Of a DNA stretch of 64,000 bases, positions 22,450 through 35,407 are shown piece by piece; positions within the stretch are counted from its first letter, which is position 1, and every line of letters begins with the position of its first letter. Below the pieces are notes generated by a model. It searched no databases. It was not told where the DNA came from and saw only the letters and a program-made list of their open reading frames with translations. This DNA is from Amoeboaphelidium protococcarum (lineage: Eukaryota > Aphelidiomycota > Aphelidea), in the NCBI GenBank assembly GCA_023515745.1, contig JALECJ010000256.1, forward strand, positions 2,232,001 to 2,296,000, given 5' to 3'. Made by a program: the position numbers and the translations under genes.

Positions 22450-25117
22450 TCACCAGCGAGAATTTCTAACATCTCTTCCACCAAAGTCATTACCACCAGA
22501 GCGACCACCACCGCCGCCGCCGTAACCACCGAAACTTGCTCCACCTGACATGTCACGCAGAAATGACGGTACCTCCTGACCAGCCTCTTCCAAGATGGCC
22601 ATCAAATCAGATGCCAGACTAGCATCATTGTTGGTAAAGAACGCAGTCGCCATACCAGTATTACCTGCTCTTCCAGTACGTCCAATACGGTGGACATAAT
22701 CTTCCAAATTTTTTGGCATATCAAAAATCACGACATGATGAACATCTGGAATATCAAGACCACGAGATGCAACATCAGTGGCAATCAGAATAGGAGTATG
22801 GGCACGACGGAAACTTTCAAGTGCCTATTCACGCTGCATCTACGTTCTATCACCGTGGATGCTGGTGCAAGGGAAGCCTTGGTTGAACAGAAAATCATCC
22901 AGGCGATCAGCAGACGCTTTACTGGCCACAAATATCAACACACGCATTCTACCGGCGGCAGACAGCATTTCCACCAGCTCCGATCGCTTTTTGTAGTCAT
23001 CAACCAGCTTGATAGTCTGTTTAACATTATCACAGGCTGCACCTACACGACCAACCGCCAAAAACAGATAATCCTCCTTCAAAAAGGAAGCAGCCAACTA
23101 TTGAATCTCATTCGGGAACGTTGCAGACCACATCAAAGTCTGCCTGTTCATCTTATCAGGAAAGTCACGATTCTCCATCAGTTTACGCAGCTACAGCTCG
23201 AAACCCATATCAAGCATTCTATCAGCCTCGTCAATGACCAACCACTTCAACTTCTAGTACGAGATGATACCACGCTCAGTAAAATCTTGAATACGGCCAG
23301 GAGTACCAACCAACAAATCACAGCCCTTTTCCATATCCAAGTACTGCAGACTTCCAGGCTGGCCACCATAAACCACACAAGCTCTAATACCAGTAGAAAA
23401 TGAGAACTTACAAGCCTCCTTAAAGATTTGAATTGCGAGCTCACGCGTAGGTGCAATCACCAAACAGAACGGAGTATGAGCCTCGCCTTTAGCAGGTCTG
23501 TTAGATGCTCTATTTAATCCCTACTTAATAGCCTCGTTGATTATAGGCACTAGAAAACTTGCAGTCTTACCACTACCAGTCTACGCACACGCCATCATAT
23601 CACGCCCGGACATCACCACAGGAATACCATACTTTTACACAGGAGTTGGTACCTTGTACTTGCACTTTCTAATATTCTCAAGAACGTGCTTGTGCAGACC
23701 CAATTCCTCAAAGTTGGATATTGGACTTGGAGCATTCTTACCAGTCACCTTGGCTTTGATGTTCTCATACTTGCTAAAATTGATACCAGGTGTGCGCTAG
23801 TCCAACTCTTCTTTGTTGAAAATCTACTCTTCCAATGCCGAATCTCTCTCCTCGGTATATTCATCCGAGCGGACAGCTGATGAAGCATTTCCAATTACCA
23901 AAGAGTCGGAAGGGCGCGCTCTGGCTGGAGGCTCATCCATCTGTCCCCCACCTGGAGCACCTCCAAATCTATCGCCACTAGGACCGCCATATCCACGGCC
24001 ACCATCATTATTGCCATATCCAGCAGAATCATTTTGAGGTTTATCAAAGCGATCTCCTCTACCACCGCCATATCCATCTTGGCTCCGACCATAATCACGA
24101 CCTTGACCGCGACTATCATAACCACCGCGATCGTTGTTGTTATTGTTGCTATAACCTCCTCTAGAATTGTTACGCAATTCTCCCTCTTCTCTACTGGCAT
24201 TGCGCTGAGAATATCCACCATAACCACCTCCATTACGATCATAGGAGGACGAACCATTGTTATTGTATCCACCATTACCGCTATCATACGAGGATTTTTG
24301 GTAAGAATCTTATTGTTGCGATTATTGGGAATATGAATTGCCTGCAGAGTTCCAGCTATCACCGCCACCACTGTAATCATTATTATTGTTACTGCTACTA
24401 CCAACGTCGACAGCAGGTTCAGCAGGTCCAGAATTCCAACCTCCGCCACCAGAGACTGAAGTTTAAGGCGCAGATTGCTAGAAATCATCACTCGGACCAC
24501 TATTCCAACCTCCACCACCGCCACCGTTGGAAACAGGAGCCGCACTTGGTCCATCAGTGTTCCATCCACCAGAGGATACGGCAGCTGATGATGACGCGGC
24601 ATTAGAATTCCAACCACCTTGTTCACCAGTCGACTTACTCATAGATGGGGCTGAATTTTACGCGCCATGACTATTATTGCCTAAATCAGCACCGGAATTC
24701 CATGAACTACCGTTACCAGAGTCTTGCCACGAAGATTGCTACTGCTACTACTGATTCCTTGAGTCAGACACTACGGCAGCATCTCGGACAATCAGTGATC
24801 TGGTCGCTTTAACAGTCTGAAGCAGCTTCAAGTAAGTCTCCTTCTCATTCACGATATCAATCCACTATCCTTCCACATTCTTGAATTGAGGCTTCTACGG
24901 CTTACTATCCAATCTAGCAATGTCCTTCACAGTCGACATGATGCCTCCATACGTCTTGATCGCAGCCTAGAATTCAGAAGAACCTACACACAATCATAAA
25001 CATTTAGGCAAGTTATGAGCATTAAACCAAAAGCTAATTGTATAGCTTACTCTCATATTAACGCGTCTATCTGTCATCGCCTACAATACACGTAATTTCG
25101 TACTTGCCCATTGTCAT
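22450..25117 (-). CDS. DDX3/Ded1-type DEAD-box RNA helicase
   Basis: Two exons, 25117-25051 and 24983-22450, with a 67-nt intron (GTAAGC...GTAG); 866 residues. The long N-terminus has about six tryptophan motifs of the form GGWNSG or SWNS in Gly/Ser/Asn-rich sequence, then RGG/YGG repeats. The helicase core has VPTPVQKYGIP (Q motif), ACAQTGSGKT (Walker A), [26 protein letters not shown] and [24 protein letters not shown] and the overall spacing fit DDX3/Ded1, a translation-initiation helicase. The C-terminus is Gly-rich and ends NSRW. The exon junction was set by frame (total 867 codons). Starting at the second in-frame ATG would remove two residues. Confidence 0.88.
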
Positions 25118-25401
25118 AGTTGTCCACTACTAATCAAACTGAAATGCAATGTCGATCAATCAATCAAGTCGTACGCGGAAAAGGTTCACCGAGAATTAGC
25201 GAGAGACCAAGACGAAAGAAGAGAAATCGGATCGGCAACGTTAAGCGCGAAGACAACTCAATGCTAAATAAACGAGAGCGATCAAAAGGAAGAATGAATA
25301 GGCAGATACGTGGCGTAAAGATTATACATTCTCAACTGTTATAGCAGTAGATTAAGTATAAATACTATCTTACGCGCCATCATGATAAATCAATTAAATA
25401 T

Positions 25402-27108
<1,707 letters not shown>

Positions 27109-27545
27109 GACAGAGTGGATATCACAGCTCCACTATTATACACTATTAAAACGGCAAGTAAAACAATGAATTGAGAGAGAGAGAGAAAGACTACCTACCT
27201 ATACAAGTGTAAAATGGGAAGATGAAAATGTACTGAAACTATCGCTGAAACGGTTTTCAAAATTTGAGTCGCGCGCTCAAATGCCGAAGAGACGGAGGGG
27301 TCAATCGCGTCGTCGCTCTTTGCTCTTTGTCTTGTTCAGTACAGTGGTTACAGAGAAATCGAGAGAGACAGCGTTCATTGTGAGAGCCAAAAGAAAAAAA
27401 TTCGAAAAAATCGCATTTTATAACCGAAACCGTCGCGCAACAGCCATTTGACGCGAAAAGTTTTCTTTACACCAGTCAGAATAGTGTTAGGTTGTTAGTG
27501 ATTGGAAATAGCAATTTAATACAAATTAGTTGATTTTATTATAAA
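27109..27545. other. Divergent promoter region, GH47 and RACK1
   Basis: About 437 bp between divergent genes. It contains a short GA repeat (about 27174-27190) and a stretch rich in CGCG. No other element is recognised. Confidence 0.5.
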
Positions 27546-28731
27546 ATGGCTGAATCATTATATTTACGTGGAACTTTAGTTGGACACGGTGGATGGGTCA
27601 CTGCATTGGCCACCACTCCTGAGTAGCCGGACATGCTGGTCTCTGCCTCGCGCGACAAGACTCTGATGATCTGGTAGATTACTCGCGAGGAGAACAGTTT
27701 CGCTGTGCCAAAGCGTTCGTTGAAGGGCCACAATCACTTTGTGCAAGATGTCGCTGTGACTAGCGATGGTAGATTCGCAATGTCCGCATCCTGGGACAAG
27801 ACTCTGCGTCTGTGGGATCTGCAGACTGGTCAGACTACGCGTCGTTTTGTCGGTCACACCAATGATGTGCTGAGTGTCTCCTTCTCTCCAGATAGCAGAC
27901 AGATTGTGAGTGCTAGCCGTGACAGATCTATCAAGTTGTGGAACACTGTTGGTGAGTGCAAGTTCAACATGGTTGATGGTGGTCACTCTGAGTGGGTGTC
28001 CTGCGTCCGCTTCTCTCCTAATCCTGAAAATCCAGTCATTGTGAGCAGTGGATGGGACCGTTTGGTCAAGGTAGGATTAATTTTATATGTATCACGGGGT
28101 CTAAGCTTCATAACGTCAACATGTTATTAATGATGTTTAATTGATAATATTTGCTACTTCAGATGATGGTCATGTATGTGATCATCGATGAGACAAATCA
28201 ATCACCATAATCTGAATGCATTTGACGCCTTGAACTTTTAGGCCCCGTGATAATGTACAGTGTGTACTAAGCAGATTTCTCATATTCATGTATGTGTAGG
28301 TTTGGGATTCTGGCAAGTACAAGTTGCGCACTAACCACTACGGTCACTCTGGTTATGTCAACACTGTTACAATCTCTCCTGATGGATCTCTGTGTGCATC
28401 TGGTGGTAAGGACGGTGTCGTTATGCTGTGGGATGTGAATGAGGGTAAGCACCTGTACTCTCTGGAGACTAGCGATCGCGAGACTGTCAACTGCCTGCTC
28501 TTCAGTATGAACAGATACTGGCTGTGTGCTGCCACTGACTCTTGCATCAAGATCTGGGACCTGGAGACCAAATAGATTGTCGCTGAGTTGCGTGCTGAGG
28601 ACTATGAGGATTTCTCCGGCAAGGCTGTCCCATTGTGTATCAGTCTGGCATGGAGTGCTGATGGTCAGACTCTGTTTGCCGGTTACACTGACAACAACAT
28701 CAGAGTGTGGCAGGTTACTCCTCGTTCATGA
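27546..28731 (+). CDS. RACK1: RACK1/Asc1 WD40 ribosomal scaffold protein
   Basis: Exons 27546-28070 and 28300-28731, joined at LVK/VWD; 318 residues, the usual RACK1 length. Seven WD40 blades are clear (for example [48 protein letters not shown]). Gln 27 and Gln 44 are encoded by TAG (27624, 27675), and family alignment expects Gln at both. RACK1 sits on the 40S head near the mRNA exit and recruits kinases. The 229-nt intron (GTAGG...GTAG) hosts a C/D snoRNA. Confidence 0.95.
28125..28220 (+). ncRNA. SNORD24: U24 (snR24-like) C/D box snoRNA in the RACK1 intron
   Basis: Inside the RACK1 intron: box C ATGATGT (28130-28136), guide ATATTTGCTAC (28147-28157) followed by a D'-like CAGA, C'-like GATGAGA, then AATCACCATAAT and box D CTGA (28212-28215). 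The guide is complementary to the conserved LSU rRNA segment GTAGCAAATAT, the U24 target, so 2'-O-methylation of LSU rRNA is the expected role. Flanking arms TCACGGGG and CCCCGTGA plus CGTCAA and TTGACG (about 28092-28252) can form an external stem. In budding yeast U24 also lies in the ASC1 (RACK1) intron. Ends are approximate. Confidence 0.82.
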
Positions 28732-28950
28732 GTTGATTGACGCGTGAATATATATATTAAAATCGACATTTGATACATCTTTGTTTTTTATTGTCTCTAT
28801 AATCTTATTGCTCTTATACATGACTTTCAAAGTCCAAACATTTGACGCGTCATGGTATCGCAGCCAGCGTTTTTTATAATCATAACGGAATACTAGCGCA
28901 TCAGTTCCCAATTTCTTAAATCATCAGAATTAATCATTACATTTCAAAAT

Positions 28951-29448
28951 ATGGATAAACAAAGAGCCCCTAATTATACCAAAATAGCAAAGTTTGGATG
29001 TGTGAATTGTGCACATAGGTGGAAGTCTGCTCGTGGATAGCCTGGAGTGTATCAAAAGTGCAAGGAGTGCCTGACGCCGTGCTTCCCTACCGAGTTTCAG
29101 TACGAGCCACCGAACCGATTGGGTAACATGAATCGCGAAACAATGGTGGGTCACAATAGTGAGTTGTGCCAAAAGTGTGAAGAGCTGGGATATTCTTGCA
29201 TGAATGAGATCGGAAACGATGATGATGATGATGATGATGATATTGCAATTGAGTCTGATTTTGCCCAGCTTGTGGATGCTGCTCTGGTGTCAACGCGTAA
29301 ATTGTCCCAGAAGGAACGCAAGCGATTGGCCAAACAGGGAAGCTTTCCGCAATGGACGATGATGATCAACATTGAATTGTCTCATGATTAGTTGTTACAG
29401 GTATGCAAATAGTTTAGCAGTGATGTGTCTTGGGTAAAATATAAATGA
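28951..29448 (+). CDS. 3CxxC-type zinc-binding protein
   Basis: 165 codons, ATG 28951 to TGA 29446-29448. The N-terminal half reads FGCVNCAHRWKSARG, YQKCKECLTPCFP and later CQKCEELGYSC. These paired CxxC motifs with WKSAR match the zf-3CxxC domain found in ZAR1, RTP and fungal proteins. An Asp run (GAT repeat, about 29217-29240) follows, then a basic KERKRLAKQ helix. The function is unknown; related domains bind RNA or assist membrane proteins. No intron. Confidence 0.7.
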
Positions 29449-29681
29449 TGTATATCAATAAAATTCACTATTTGCTATATTAAATCTTCTCTAACCTAAT
29501 TATTGTTACTGCAAGTGTAAGTAAATTATCACTTAGCGTGTAACACTATGATTTCGGCCGCTTTCATCACGTCACTGTGAATATCGCCGCTCTCGTGTGA
29601 TCATCAATTCATTTTATTCTTTTCTCCGTTAGTGATCATCATCATTAGCTTTCTATTACCTCAAGTATAATAAAGTGTAAA

Positions 29682-31391
29682 ATGGCTTTTATATATTTGC
29701 GGATTGTGACGTTAGTCTTGGTTATTTTGGTATAAACATTAATTGCAAAAGTCACAGTATTGTCGACTAATGACACTTATGATGATAGAATTGCTGCATT
29801 TGGTCCCAATATCGATATTGACTCTCCTGTCAGAGGAATTCTGGTGGCTGTAGATCAACTCTCTCCTAGGCCTACAGAGATTATTAGAGATAACACAACA
29901 ATTATTTAGGAATAGCAGGATGTTGGTGATGAAATGCCTTAATTACAATTTAGCTATATTGAGAATTCACCCAAAGGTTGTGTGCCTGTATATCCACCGG
30001 AGTTTATTTTATAGCCCGCCGGTAATGAGACGATTCCTCCTTGGATAGCTCTGGTCGAGAGAGGATAGTGCTCTTTTGTGGATAAAGTCAGAGCTATGCA
30101 ATAATCTGGTGCATCGGCCGTAGTTGTGGGTGACAATGAGCAGCGAAATGGACTGATTGTGATGTTTGGCTCTGGTGACACGAGCGATATCGATGTACCA
30201 TCCGTCTTTGTGATGCAGTGGGCTTATAGAGATTTGAGGTATCTTGGGTTGAAGAACTCGTAGACATTTGATGCTCGTGATGGTGTACCATCTGATTACA
30301 TGCTTGGCGATGAGTATCTGTGGGTGGAGATTTCAAAGCAGTAGGATTTCTAATGGCCGATGCTGGACATTATCATTGTGACCATTATTGCCCCTATTGT
30401 CATATTCATATTTTTGTATTCCCTCTGGAGATTCAGGCGGCGGAGGTTTATAACCGCAGATGGCGAAGCACCTGGAGATGGTGGCTATATTGGAACATTG
30501 TCAGATGAAGATTTGCAGAGGCTTCCTGTAGAAATCTATGAAGGATCTGTGAGAAGTCTTAGTATGACGTCTACTAGCAATTATCAAGTAGATGATTAAT
30601 TAGACTCTGGTGCCGCGTCATAAGATTCGGTGTATTAAAGTGAAGGCAAGCGTCGTCGGAATCATTAATAGTATGTGAAGTATGGTAAAACGTGCGCCAT
30701 TTGTCTTGATGATTTCGTGGTTGGTGATAAGATTAGGTATTTGGTCAATTGTAGCCATTCTTTCCACATGCAGTGCATTGATCCCTGGCTTCTCACAAAG
30801 AAGAGAGTATGTCCCATTTGTAAGACAGATGTTCTGGTGGATGGTTCTGAGTCATCATCGTCTTCCTCCTCAATTATCGATGAAGATGAAAATTAGGATG
30901 AGCTTAGAATTACCATCGCTGAGTTTCCATAATCATCATCATCAGAGCTTCCAAGCGGATCAACTATGCATTCTGAAACTTCTCCTTTAGTACCGAATGC
31001 TGAACTGCCGTCCTCCACTTAAAGGTATATCCGGCAAGGCAATGTAGGTGAAGAATAATAAAATCTGCATGATTTCATGTTTGAATCCGATTGCAATCTT
31101 AATGATGATATTCCGTAAGAGTAATAGTCGTAAAATGTTAATGAAAATCAAGATTCTGCAGTATATGATGATGAAATGATGGACTCTCCTGCGCTGAGTT
31201 CTACAAATGCGGTGGAATACACTAGAAGATCAAGTCGGCCGATATATTAATCCTCTGCTGCTTCATTGAGGAACTCTCGACAGCTGGATCGGTCTGCTGA
31301 GAGTCTTATACTTGGTAGTGTCCGCAATGGAGACTCTTAATAGAGTTCAAGTGGTAGTCTTCTGGGACGTTTATTTGGAACACCTCGATGA
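29682..31391 (+). CDS. PA-TM-RING-H2 ubiquitin ligase
   Basis: 569 codons, ATG 29682 to TGA 31389-31391. A signal peptide is followed by a luminal PA domain (IALVERGQCSFVDKVRAMQ, ASAVVVGDNE, VPSVFVM), a TM helix near residues 226-247 (IIIVTIIAPIVIFIFLY), then a RING-H2 finger, CAICLDDFVVGDKIR, CSHSFHMQCIDPWLLTK, CPICKTD. The tail of about 170 residues is Ser-rich. This order defines the RNF13/RNF167/GRAIL family of endosomal E3 ligases. No introns are needed. Confidence 0.92.
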
Positions 31392-31668
31392 TTTGAAATT
31401 TCAATACATTATTTTCTTTAATCAATGATAGTGCACGCTTTATAGTTGTCACGTGACCGTTATTATTGTAAATTTCACCGTTTATCTTTTAAATGCGACA
31501 ATGTATATCACTATCCCGTTGATTATCTAATCTAGTTGAAGTATTGTTGTGGCCAGCATTGCTTCTCCATTGACAGCTGCACGATATTCCCTCTTACAAC
31601 TTAAGTTACTGGGGATGAAGTAATAAATAAATGCTTTTAAACAATCAATCATATATTTTATCATTCAT

Positions 31669-33331
31669 TCATTACATTAGTGCCGTCGTGTATTCTACTG
31701 GTGGAATGTTTTATAGCTCACCGGCAATAGCTGCCGCAGTAGGCCTCATTTGAGGATCTTGAGCCCAAGCAAGTTAAATAATCTGAAAGAGCAGCTGCAC
31801 ACGATAATCCTGAAATGATGCATCCGGTCTTAAACCTCGCAGTACCATTTCACTCACTTACGCTGCTTTATAGCCGTCCCATGCTTTTCTACGCGCCAAA
31901 ATCTCATACATCACCACAGCACCAGCATATACATCTCTTGCAGGGAGAAGCTGCTCTGGAACTTGTAGCTTAGACAAAACCTCTGGTGCAGCATACATTA
32001 CAGAGTGTCCTTTCAGCTGATTCCATTGCATGCCCTAAACCACGTTCGCCCGCGAAAGTAGAGTACAAATACCAAAATCTGTCAGTACAGTTCTCACAAA
32101 GCCATTAGAATCCTGCTACACCAAGTAATTACCAGACTTTATATCATTGTGGACCACAGCATTCTAATGCAAGATCCATAACGCTGTGAAAACGTCCAAG
32201 CATAAAATTTGCTGTTGCTACATTGAATAATCGACCTGCTGAGCATGTAAAGTTTGGCCCAGAATAAGCTACTCCAACGAACCGAGTTCGTAATTGATCA
32301 TAAGCAATACATTGTGCACAGTATCAAAACCAACCAACTTTGCAATCTAGTCATAGTCCTTGAATCTCCACATCAGAGCAATCTCCTGATGAACGCTATC
32401 CTTCTGCACTTTGCCAATGAAGCATTTAGCTGCAACCAATTTTGTACCGCTTGTAGCAAACGGATGCCCTGTCGGATAAGACAGAATCTCTGCAACCTAA
32501 ATCTCAGCTTATCCGCCCTTGTTGATAAAGGAATTAGGTACCATTCTAAAGTTCAAATCACGCTTCAACTCCAAGTAAGCTGGCACAGCAACTTCCATCG
32601 AAGAATTCATAAACGTTGTACCACCCATCGCCGTACCTGCTGTTTAAATCGCGGAACCCATCGCCGCATTTAATGTTAGATCAGTCATACCTCCAATATT
32701 CCTTGATAAAAGCGTCTTGGAAGATCTCATGCGAGCCTTGATGTACCTGCGCCTAATGCAGTACATAGACAGTAAAACCAGTGCAATAATCAAAACGCAC
32801 ACAATCACAATGACAATAATGTACAGAGTCATCATTTAAGACTAAGCTCCAGGCTATACTTGTCCTGCTACGTCGTCATTGAGTGATATACTATTCGCAA
32901 TGCTAGAGCTTTACTAATTCGAGCGAAACTCGAAAATTAATTATGTAGAATAACTAATCAAGATCGCAGTGGTAGTCTGTGGATCAGATAACAGAGAAGT
33001 TGTCACAGAGCTCATATTAACAACAATTTAGGATGTGGTTGAGTTAACGAGACTTATTACAGCAGCTTCGGATGATATTGCACTAGCAAACGACGTTGTG
33101 GCAGTGGTAGTTGTCGGCGCAGTACTAGTTGTTGTCGTAGCAGTCGCAGTAGTCGATGTAGTGGTAGTTGAGATCGGAGTAGTAGTCGTGGTTGTTGTTG
33201 TTGTTGTCGTCGTAGTAGGGGTCGTCGTCGTAGTTGTCGATGCTGTTGTAGTACTAGTAGTGGTCGTCGTCGTAGGAGTAGTTGTCGACGTGGTTGTCGT
33301 TGTCGAAGTCGTAGTAGTTGTCGTAGTCGGT

Positions 33332-33420
<89 letters not shown>

Positions 33421-35046
33421 TGTTGTTGTCGTAGCCGTAGTAGTAGTTGTTGTTGGAGTAGTTGTCGTGGTAGTCGTAGTTGTAGTAGTAGTAGTCGTTG
33501 ATGTGGATGTAGTTGTAGTAGTAGTACTTGTGGTTGTCGGAGTAGAGTCATAATCCAAATACTTTGCAAACACGTAACCACCACCAGACGACGGCATATC
33601 CAAACCATTGATGTTGGAACTATCAAATAATTTGGATCCACTGGTATATTAACCAGCTAGAATCAAGCTATTGTCGATTCCTCTCAGAATATCACGAACG
33701 GTGATGCCAGTACCACGAAAACTATACAGAAATTTACCAGATGGACTAAACTTCAGCACAGTTGATGGAGATGATGGAATGCTTTAGCTATTCCCAAATC
33801 CATCCACTACAATGACAGAAGGCGATGAAAGCTATGCTGCAACGAAAACGTTGGAGACAGCGTCCACAGCACAATCAACAGCCTGATCATCACTAGCTCC
33901 GTCCATTGTCGCTACATATCGCAGAGAGCCAGTTGGACTGTAGGTCGCTATGAAGCCACTAAGCATTACTCGAGCAGGATTCACACTCCGGACTAGTTAA
34001 CCATTAATGTCGTAAAATCCAAGAGCATAGGCTGTGTTCTAATACGAGCCAACAAGGACAACATTTCCATCTGGAGACACACTTAAAGCGGAAGGTACTG
34101 GTTACGAATCGTCAATACGCACCATCCATTAAAAAACACCACCACTACTAAACTTTGCCAAAAATAAAGCCGACTTTAAAATCATGTTGCTTTGCTGAGT
34201 TATATAAAGCTAATTGGAGGAATCTCGAATACCAAGTAAGCCAATTGGTGTATTGTAGCCATTTTACACGGTGTCTCCAAACGTGAACGATCCAGCCACA
34301 TACACGTCACCAGTTGTTTACTACACGGCAATAGCAGAGTTACATGTTACCACTGCAGCATACCCAATATTGACTTTCCACAGCTCAACACCACTAGGAT
34401 TTACCTTGCGCAAGTTGCAGACGGTAGTTGTTGGACTGAAGCTAAATCCTCCATAAGTATATGAAAGAGCCTGGTTAACCTACGACATTTGAAAGATATT
34501 GTCAGCAGAATCAACTGCAAGCCCAGTAATCCTTTAAAGATCAGCAGGTAAAAATCCAGCCCACAGATATTGACCCGCTGGCGACCACTTGGCGTGCCAT
34601 GGGGTTGTTGTACTTTGCGCCAAAGTTTAGACTAATACTCCATTGAAATAAAATCTCAGAGCCGCAACACCAAAAACGAATCCTGTTGCAATGATATTAC
34701 CTTAATTGTCTGTGGTTAATTGCCAGCTGAAAACACCAGTACTGCAGTCAACGGATACTGTCCATTAAATCTAGCCAGTTTACCCATTAATCTTCAAAAA
34801 TGCAAATGGTAGAGATCCAGAAACAAAATTCTGTGTGCTCTAGACAGCACCACCAAGAGTGGTGGAAAACGAGGATTGACCGGCAGCATATCGATGTAGT
34901 AGAATGAAATTGCCAGAAGGATCTGTGACTGTGGCGCTGTATTAAAAGAGATTGCTATACAATGTGCCAACCCATGATACATTGGCATAGTCACACAAGG
35001 CAGTCGATACATAGCAGCAGATGAGAAGAATCACTAGCGCGTGCAT
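31669..35046 (-). CDS. Receptor gene D: beta-propeller/Thr-stalk/TM/TKL-like kinase (intact)
   Basis: 1,125 residues in one frame from ATG 35046-35044 to TGA 31671-31669; the best template for the family. Signal peptide MHALVILLICCYVSTALC; ectodomain to about residue 480 with blades such as TTGDVYVAGSFTFGD and YVATMDGASDD; Thr stalk (about 33560-33080), in places pure ACN codons; TM IIVIVIVCVLIIALVLL then CIRRR; kinase with KLVAAKCFIG (Lys), HNDIKSGNYLV, TDFGICTLL and YAAPEVL. Asn replaces the Arg of HRD while the catalytic Asp stays. The glycine loop is degenerate. The last third of the propeller carries PSSPSTVLKFSPSGK, also shared by A. The ligand and pathway are unknown. Confidence 0.85.
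33341..33420. repeat. (GTA/TAG)n microsatellite inside the Thr stalk of gene D
   Basis: About 80 bp of uninterrupted trinucleotide repeat, read on the minus strand as ACT Thr codons. Length changes here would stay in frame and lengthen or shorten the stalk. Confidence 0.9.
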
Positions 35047-35230
35047 TAGATTGCTGATGATTTGAATTGATTCAATACCTAGTTTATTTTATTAATATCA
35101 GCAAAATTGAGGTTGGTTTATTATCATGCTATTATATACTATGTATCAGGATCTGTTGATGATAAGAATGCAAAGGCTTTGTTACAGATGGCAACGTGGC
35201 TAACAAATCAATGTACGAATCGTCATCAAG

Positions 35231-35240
35231 CTAAATATAG
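35231..35240. promoter_or_regulatory. MEF2-like site upstream of receptor gene D
   Basis: CTAAATATAG fits the MEF2 consensus and lies 184 bp upstream of the gene D ATG. The surrounding 361-bp gap to gene E (35047-35407) has an 80-codon plus-strand ORF (35107-35349) with no recognisable domain; part of it (AKY, VIYHW) resembles conceptual reading of the block upstream of E. Confidence 0.4.
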
Positions 35241-35407
35241 ATTCAATGGAACTCTGGAGCAGTTTATCACATCAGTCAAGAAATATGAGCGCTTTGTTAT
35301 ATACCATTGGGCCTCTAATTCCCATTGCAGTACACTGTACAAAATTTAAATGTTGAAACCACATCAAAGCATTAAAACATTGTATTAAATCATCATCATT
35401 TAAATCA

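Noticed and set aside
23824-24626. Overlapping ORFs in other frames across the helicase N-terminus
   Set aside because: The Gly/Asn-rich frame joined to the DEAD core explains the region; the others are shadows of low-complexity sequence.
33035-33553. Long valine-rich plus-strand ORFs opposite the Thr stalks (also 13618-14001, 36789-37160)
   Set aside because: They are the antisense reading of ACN Thr codons (GTN) and lie inside the intact receptor frames.
35107-35349. 80-codon plus-strand ORF between D and E
   Set aside because: Unsupported by domain or composition; partial similarity to conceptual reading upstream of E is broken by a 2-bp indel in F, so conservation is not coding-like.
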